Positions 59,018-64,000 of a DNA stretch of 64,000 nt are shown here, one piece after another (position 1 is the first letter of the stretch; the number at the start of each line of letters is the position of its first letter). The position numbers and the translations under genes are program-made. The notes beneath the pieces were generated by a model. It was not told where the DNA came from. It did not search any database and saw nothing but the letters and a program-made list of their open reading frames with translations. Source of the stretch: Bradyrhizobium sp. PSBB068 (GTDB lineage: Bacteria > Pseudomonadota > Alphaproteobacteria > Rhizobiales > Xanthobacteraceae); NCBI GenBank assembly GCA_016839165.1, contig CP069300.1:7450001-7514000 (forward strand). Direction: 5' to 3'.

Positions 59018-61456
59018 ATGCTGAACCTTGCCGAATACCGCCATCGCCCCGCAGGCCTCGCCGACTTCCTGCCCTGGGCCGCTCTCGTCGGTGAGGGTGT
59101 CGTCCTCAACAAGGACGGCTCGTTCCAGCGCACCGCCCGTTTTCGCGGACCGGACCTCGACAGCGCGACGCCGGCCGAGCTGGTAGGCGTCACCGCACGG
59201 CTGAACAACGCGCTGCGCCGGCTCGGCTCCGGCTGGGCGATCTTCGTCGAGGCGCAGCGGATCGCCGCCCAGACCTATCCGCATTCGACGTTTCCTGATC
59301 CGGCATCGGCCCTGGTCGATCTCGAACGGCAGGACGCCTTCGAGGAGGCAGGCGCCCACTTCGAGAGCCGCTATTTCCTGACCTTCGTCTGGCTCCCGCC
59401 GGCCGAGGACGCCTCACGGGTGGAAGGCTGGCTCTATGAAGGCCGGTCGCAGACAGGTGTCGATCCGTGGGAGCTGCTGCACGGCTTCGTCGATCGAACC
59501 AACCGCGTCCTGCAACTGGTCGAGGGCTTCATGCCCGAGGTCGTCTGGCTCGATGACGGCGACACGCTGACCTACCTTCACTCGACCATCTCGACGCGGC
59601 AGCAACGCGTGCGCGTCCCCGAGACGCCGATGCACCTCGATGCGCTGCTCGCTGACGAGCCGCTCGCCGGCGGACTTGAGCCGCGGCTCGGCGCCCATCA
59701 TCTGCGGACACTCACCGTGGTCGGATTTCCGACCACGACTCATCCCGGCATCCTCGACGAGCTGAACCGGCTCGCCTTCCCCTATCGCTGGTCGACCCGT
59801 GCGATCCTCCTCGACAAGACCGAGGCGGTGAAGCTGCTGACCAAGATCCGGCGGCAATGGTTCGCGAAGCGCAAGTCGATCACCGCGATCGTCAAAGAGG
59901 TGATGACCAACGAGGCCTCGACGCTGGTCGATAGCGATGCGGCCAACAAGGCGGCCGACGCGGACTTGGCACTTCAGGAATTGGGCTCCGACGACGTGGG
60001 CCAAGCCTATGTCACCGCCACTGTCACCGTCTGGGACGAAGACGCCGGCCTAGCGGCCGAGAAGCTGCGCCTCATCGAGAAGGTGATCCAGGGCCGCGAC
60101 TTCACCTGCATGCCGGAAGGCGTGAACGCGCTCGAGGCCTGGCTCGGCTCCGTCCCCGGCCATGCCTACGCCAACGTCCGCCAGCCGCCGGTCTCGACAC
60201 TGAATCTCGCCCACATGATCCCGCTTTCAGCGGTCTGGGCCGGGCCGGCACGCGACGAGCATTTCCAAGCTCCGCCGCTGCTGTTCGGCAAGACGGAGGG
60301 GTCGACGCCATTCCGCCTGAGCCTGCATGTCGGCGACGTCGGTCACACGCTGATCGTCGGCCCGACCGGCGCGGGCAAGTCCGTGCTGCTGGCACTGATG
60401 GCGATGCAGTTCCGGCGCTACCGCAACAATCAGATCTTCGCCTTCGACTTCGGCGGGTCGATCCGCACCGCCGCGCTCGCCATGGGCGGCGACTGGCACG
60501 ACCTCGGCGGCAGCTTGTCCGCCGGGTCGGAGCACTCCGTCTCGCTGCAACCGCTGGCGCGGATCGATGACCAGGCCGAGCGCGCCTGGGCGGCGGAATG
60601 GGTGACAGCCATCCTTGCGAAGGAAGGCGTCACGATCGATCCGATCGCGAAGGAGCATGTTTGGTCGGCGCTGACGTCGCTGGCCTCGTCACCGGTGGGC
60701 GAGCGAACCATCACCGGCCTCGCGGTTCTGCTGCAATCCACCGCGCTGAAGCAGGCATTGCAACCTTATTGCGTCGGCGGTCCCTCCGGCCGGCTGCTCG
60801 ATGCCGAGTCCGAGCACCTCGGTTCCAGTTCGGTTCAGGCCTTCGAGACCGAGGGACTGATCGGCGCCGGCGCGGCGCCCGCCGTGCTGACCTATCTGTT
60901 TCACCGCATCGAGGGCCGCCTCGACGGCCGGCCGACCTTGCTGATCATCGACGAGGGCTGGCTGGTCCTCGACGATCCGGCCTTCGCGCAACAGCTTCGC
61001 GAATGGCTGAAGACGTTGCGTAAGAAGAACGCCTCCGTCGTCTTCGCCACGCAATCGCTCTCGGACATCGACGGCAGCAACATCGCGCCCGCCATCGTCG
61101 AGAGCTGCCCGACCCGCATCTTCCTGCCGAACGAACGCGCGATCGAGCCGCAGATCACGGCGATCTACCGGCGCTTCGGCCTCAACGATCGCCAAATTGA
61201 GATCCTCGCGCGGGCGACGCCGAAGCGCGACTACTACTGCCAATCCCGCCGCGGCAACCGGCTGTTCGAGCTGGGGCTCGGGCCGGTCGCGCTGACCTTC
61301 TGCGCCGCGTCCTCCAAGCAAGACCACGCCGCAATCGAGCGCGTCATCGCCGAGAGCGGCCGTGAGGCCTTTACGCCCACCTGGCTCGCCGATCGCGAGC
61401 TTCTCTGGGCCGCCGATCTCATTCCCGAGCTGACCAACCTGGAGACGTCATCATGA
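59018..61456 (+). CDS. trbE: Conjugal transfer ATPase TrbE
   Basis: This 812-residue VirB4-type ATPase energises pilus and channel assembly. Walker A is GPTGAGKSVLLAL (about 449-461), Walker B is LLIIDEGWLVLDD (about 641-653), and RKKNASVVFATQSLSDI follows. The N-terminal CagE/TrbE domain is complete. It starts 7 bp after trbD and overlaps trbJ by 4 nt. Confidence 0.93.
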   Translation: MLNLAEYRHRPAGLADFLPWAALVGEGVVLNKDGSFQRTARFRGPDLDSATPAELVGVTARLNNALRRLGSGWAIFVEAQRIAAQTYPHSTFPDPASALVDLERQDAFEEAGAHFESRYFLTFVWLPPAEDASRVEGWLYEGRSQTGVDPWELLHGFVDRTNRVLQLVEGFMPEVVWLDDGDTLTYLHSTISTRQQRVRVPETPMHLDALLADEPLAGGLEPRLGAHHLRTLTVVGFPTTTHPGILDELNRLAFPYRWSTRAILLDKTEAVKLLTKIRRQWFAKRKSITAIVKEVMTNEASTLVDSDAANKAADADLALQELGSDDVGQAYVTATVTVWDEDAGLAAEKLRLIEKVIQGRDFTCMPEGVNALEAWLGSVPGHAYANVRQPPVSTLNLAHMIPLSAVWAGPARDEHFQAPPLLFGKTEGSTPFRLSLHVGDVGHTLIVGPTGAGKSVLLALMAMQFRRYRNNQIFAFDFGGSIRTAALAMGGDWHDLGGSLSAGSEHSVSLQPLARIDDQAERAWAAEWVTAILAKEGVTIDPIAKEHVWSALTSLASSPVGERTITGLAVLLQSTALKQALQPYCVGGPSGRLLDAESEHLGSSSVQAFETEGLIGAGAAPAVLTYLFHRIEGRLDGRPTLLIIDEGWLVLDDPAFAQQLREWLKTLRKKNASVVFATQSLSDIDGSNIAPAIVESCPTRIFLPNERAIEPQITAIYRRFGLNDRQIEILARATPKRDYYCQSRRGNRLFELGLGPVALTFCAASSKQDHAAIERVIAESGREAFTPTWLADRELLWAADLIPELTNLETSS

Positions 61457-62190
61457 TCAAGCTGCGCCATCTGGCGGCGGCAAGCGCCGTCGTGCTGTCC
61501 CTGGCCGTCGCCGTGCCGCCGGCTTCGGCGCAATGGATCGTCTACGACCCGACCAACTTCAGCCAGAACGTGCTGACGGCGGCGCGCGAGCTGCAGCAGA
61601 TCAACAATCAGATCCAGATGTTGACCAATCAGGCGACGAGCCTGGTCAACCAGGCGCGCAATCTCGCCAACCTGCCGATGTCGACGCTGACCCAGCTTCA
61701 GTCATCGATCGCACAGACCCAGTCGCTCCTCGGCCAAGCGCAAAACATCGCCTTCAACGTCCAGCGGATCGAGCAGGCTTATTCGACCAGCTATGGCAGC
61801 GCAGCGGGCACGGGCTCGACCACGACTATGGTCGCCAATGCTCAGCAGCGCTGGCAAAATTCGGTCGCGGCTTTCGAGGACAGCCTCAAGGTTCAGGCGG
61901 GCGTGGTCGGCAACATTCCGACCAATTCCAGCGCCATGACCTCCCTGGTCACAGCCAGCCAGAGCGCGACGGGTGCGCTGCAAGCGGCGCAGGCCGGGAA
62001 CCAGCTTCTGGCCCTCCAATCCCAGCAGCTCTCCGACGTCGTCGCCGTGTTGTCGGCGAAAGGCCGTGCCGACGCGCTGGAGCAGGCGCGCGTCGCCGCC
62101 GCCGAGGCGCAAGGCCAGCAGAACTACAAGACCTTCTCGACACGCAGCGGCTACCAGCCCGGCAACGTCACCATGTTCAGCGGCAACTGA
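61453..62190 (+). CDS. trbJ: Conjugal transfer protein TrbJ
   Basis: The 245-residue VirB5-like, exported minor pilus protein has a signal peptide (1-26, PASA-QW) followed by a long helical, Gln/Asn-rich coiled-coil region (ARELQQINNQIQML). It probably acts at the pilus tip. Confidence 0.9.
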   Translation: MIKLRHLAAASAVVLSLAVAVPPASAQWIVYDPTNFSQNVLTAARELQQINNQIQMLTNQATSLVNQARNLANLPMSTLTQLQSSIAQTQSLLGQAQNIAFNVQRIEQAYSTSYGSAAGTGSTTTMVANAQQRWQNSVAAFEDSLKVQAGVVGNIPTNSSAMTSLVTASQSATGALQAAQAGNQLLALQSQQLSDVVAVLSAKGRADALEQARVAAAEAQGQQNYKTFSTRSGYQPGNVTMFSGN

Positions 62191-62199
62191 GGCGCGCTG

Positions 62200-62526
62200 A
62201 TGCTGGGCCGGTCGGACATCTTCCGCGCCGCTGCGATCTTGGCCTTGATCGCGTGTTTCGCCGCGACCCTCTTCGCGATCAACCGGCATCCCTCGGTGCC
62301 CGTTGTCGAGCCCCTTCCGACCGTCACCGCTCCAGCAACCGATGACCTCACGGCCGAGCTGCGCCGATGCGGCGCGCTCGGTCCCAAGGATGCCGTGGAT
62401 GCGCGTTGCGAGGCGGTTTGGGAGGAAACCCGCCGGCGCTTCTTCGGTAGGCCGGCGCGGCCGCTGCCGCCATCGCCCCCGGGCGCCGTCGCGCCGGCCA
62501 CCCCCGCTTCAGGAGATGCGCCATGA
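62200..62526 (+). CDS. Entry exclusion protein TrbK-alt
   Basis: This 108-residue protein has one N-terminal membrane helix (9-27) followed by a Pro-rich periplasmic part with two cysteines (ELRRCGALG, DARCEAVWEE). It matches the TrbK-alt family found between trbJ and trbL in alphaproteobacterial elements. Expected role: blocking entry of a second copy of the element. Confidence 0.82.
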   Translation: MLGRSDIFRAAAILALIACFAATLFAINRHPSVPVVEPLPTVTAPATDDLTAELRRCGALGPKDAVDARCEAVWEETRRRFFGRPARPLPPSPPGAVAPATPASGDAP

Positions 62527-63872
62527 ACAACGTCGGCGTCATCGACACCTTCCTCAACACGTTCACGACCTACATCGATTCCGGCTTCGGCCTGATCAAG
62601 GGCGAGGTCGCCTATCTGTCATCGACGCTGATCGTCATCGACATCACGCTGGCGGGGCTGTTCTGGGCCTGGGGCGCCGACGAAGACATCCTCCAGCGCC
62701 TGGTGAAGAAGACGCTCTACATCGGCTTCTTCGCCTTTATCATCACCAACTTCAACAACCTGTCGGCCATCGTCTTCAACAGCTTCGCGGGCCTCGGCCT
62801 GAAGGCCGGCGGCTCGACGATCTCGACCGCCACCTTTCTTCAGCCCGGCCATCTCGCGCAGGTCGGTCTCGACGCCGGCCAGCCGCTGCTCGACGCGGCG
62901 AGCCAGATGATGGGCTTCACCAGCTTCTTCGCGAACTTCGTCCAGATCGCGGTCCTGATGGTGTCGTGGCTCTTGGTGCTGATCGCCTTCTTCATCCTGG
63001 CGGTGCAACTCTTCGTCACGCTCATCGAGTTCAAACTGACGACGCTCGCCGGCTTCATCCTCATTCCCTTCGCCCTCTTCAACAAGACCGCCTTCCTCGC
63101 CGAAAAGGTGCTCGGCAACATCGTCGCTTCCGGCGTGAAGGTCATGGTGCTCGCCGTCATCGTCGGCATCGGCACCGGGCTCTTCTCGCAGTTCACCCAG
63201 ACCTATGCCGGCGGCCAGCCGACCATCGAGCAGGCGCTGTCCGTCGTGCTCGCGGCGCTGGCCATGCTCGGTCTCGGCATCTTCGGACCCGGCATCGCTA
63301 CGGGCCTCGTCTCTGGCGCGCCCCAACTCGGCGCGGGCGCTGCCGTCGGCACTGGCCTTGCCGTCGCCGGCACCGCCATGGCCGGGGCTGGCGCGCTTGG
63401 CCTGGCCGGAAGGGGAGCGATGGCGGCTGCGTCGGGGACGGCGGCCGCGGCCCGCGGTGGTGCTGCGATGGCCGGTGGCGCTTCGTCCGCCTACAGCCTG
63501 GCCTCCGCCGGCCGGTCCGGCGCTTCGGGCATGGCCGCTGGTCTTGGCGGTGTCGGTCGGGCCGCGGCGGCCGCGGCCTCAGCGCCAATGCGGCGCGCGG
63601 CAGCTCAGGCCGCGGGCTCGATGCGCGACAGCTTCGCCGCCGGCGCGAGGTCCAGTTTCGCGGCCACGGGCGGCTCCTCGACGAAAGGAACGGTCGGCGG
63701 CGGCGAGCCGGCCGCCCCTGCGCCGAGTTCGAGCGGATCCAGTCCTCCCGCTTGGGCGCAGCGGATGCGACGCAATCAATCGATCCACCAGGGCGCGACC
63801 ACCGCGGCGCACGTCCTCAGGTCCGGTGACAGCCACGGCGGCGGCCATTCCGTCGATCTTTCGGGAGAATAG
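62523..63872 (+). CDS. trbL: Conjugal transfer protein TrbL
   Basis: The 449-residue VirB6-like polytopic inner-membrane channel protein has about six hydrophobic segments between residues 30 and 260. A Gly/Ala-rich and then disordered C-terminal region (about 265-449) follows, typical of TrbL. It overlaps trbK by 4 nt and lies 3 bp before trbF. Confidence 0.9.
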   Translation: MNNVGVIDTFLNTFTTYIDSGFGLIKGEVAYLSSTLIVIDITLAGLFWAWGADEDILQRLVKKTLYIGFFAFIITNFNNLSAIVFNSFAGLGLKAGGSTISTATFLQPGHLAQVGLDAGQPLLDAASQMMGFTSFFANFVQIAVLMVSWLLVLIAFFILAVQLFVTLIEFKLTTLAGFILIPFALFNKTAFLAEKVLGNIVASGVKVMVLAVIVGIGTGLFSQFTQTYAGGQPTIEQALSVVLAALAMLGLGIFGPGIATGLVSGAPQLGAGAAVGTGLAVAGTAMAGAGALGLAGRGAMAAASGTAAAARGGAAMAGGASSAYSLASAGRSGASGMAAGLGGVGRAAAAAASAPMRRAAAQAAGSMRDSFAAGARSSFAATGGSSTKGTVGGGEPAAPAPSSSGSSPPAWAQRMRRNQSIHQGATTAAHVLRSGDSHGGGHSVDLSGE

Positions 63873-63875
63873 ACA

Positions 63876-64000
63876 ATGGCGCTCTTTCGCCGATCCACGG
63901 TCCGCTACGGCCGTACCCCCGAACCCGAGACCCCCTACCAGCGCGCCGCCCAAGCTTGGGATGAGCGAATTGGTTCGGCCCGGGTGCAGGCGAAGAACTG
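63876..64000 (+). CDS. trbF: Conjugal transfer protein TrbF, N-terminal part (cut by window end)
   Basis: The first 41 codons read MALFRRSTVRYGRTPEPETP, then YQRAAQAWDERIGSARVQAKN, the conserved N-terminal sequence of TrbF (VirB8-like). The membrane helix and periplasmic domain lie beyond the window. trbG and trbI are expected next. Confidence 0.88.
   Translation, partial: MALFRRSTVRYGRTPEPETPYQRAAQAWDERIGSARVQAKN

Larger units (their letters stand above)
4525..64000. mobile_element. Trb-type integrative and conjugative element (left part; continues past window)
   Basis: The element is inferred from the tRNA-derived attachment fragment next to a tyrosine integrase, plus a full conjugation backbone: relaxase, TraG coupling ATPase, TraF peptidase, lytic transglycosylase and trbBCDEJKLF. 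RepA, ParA, a ParB-like protein, ArdC, DUF736, DUF2285, DUF2493 and DUF2840 genes complete the backbone. Gene order resembles Tn4371-like ICEs and their alphaproteobacterial relatives. Cargo seen here is an extended DISARM operon, a TIR-like gene, an IS110 element and a mer module. The right end and the intact tRNA should lie beyond 64,000. That 4.5-64 kb is a single element, rather than two abutting islands, is an inference. Confidence 0.8.

Overview
The window is GC-rich DNA of an alphaproteobacterium, most likely a Hyphomicrobiales (rhizobial-type) genome. This is judged from gene families and codon bias, not from a marker gene. A short stretch of chromosome (about 1-4,520) is followed by the left part of a large integrative and conjugative element (ICE) that runs off the right end.

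Chromosomal flank: the end of an MFS transporter, a convergent LysR regulator, and a divergent, tightly packed set of HAD dehalogenase-like hydrolase, CaiB/BaiF CoA-transferase and hotdog thioesterase genes, then a small exported protein. At 4,525-4,569 lies the 3' half (anticodon loop to CCA) of a tRNA-Arg(CCG) gene on the minus strand. It is read here as one attachment end of the element, with the tyrosine integrase gene beside it.

Cargo 1 (6.1-24.5 kb): an HNH-type zinc protein, then nine tightly overlapping genes. They encode an excisionase-type HTH protein, a C5-cytosine methyltransferase, a Vsr nuclease, DrmD helicase, DrmMI adenine methyltransferase, a GHKL ATPase joined to a PD-(D/E)XK-like nuclease, DrmA, DrmB and DrmC. 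This is a class 1 DISARM phage-defence operon enlarged by a cytosine methyltransferase/Vsr pair and by an unusual ATPase-nuclease placed between drmMI and drmA. An IS110-family insertion sequence separates it from the ICE backbone.

ICE backbone (26.3-54.4 kb): ArdC antirestriction protein, a TIR-like candidate defence gene on the opposite strand, a large ParB-like protein, a run of small conserved ICE genes, a giant methyltransferase-helicase of the strawberry notch type, a Toprim protein, DUF2493 and DUF736 proteins, regulators (XRE, DUF2285, AlpA-like), RepA, ParA, DUF2840, TraF peptidase, lytic transglycosylase, relaxase, TraG coupling protein and a CopG-like protein. ardC, parB and the helicase gene have structured leaders of a common plan. 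The 3' end of repA carries DnaA boxes and iterons that look like a replication origin.

Cargo 2 (54.5-57.2 kb): a mercury-resistance module (merA, merP, merT against merR) inserted between the CopG gene and trbB. From 57.4 kb the trb mating-pair operon (trbB, C, D, E, J, K, L, start of F) runs to the end. The layout resembles Tn4371-like Trb-type ICEs: the element can excise, probably replicate and partition, transfer, evade recipient restriction (ArdC), and bring phage defence and Hg(II) resistance to the new host.
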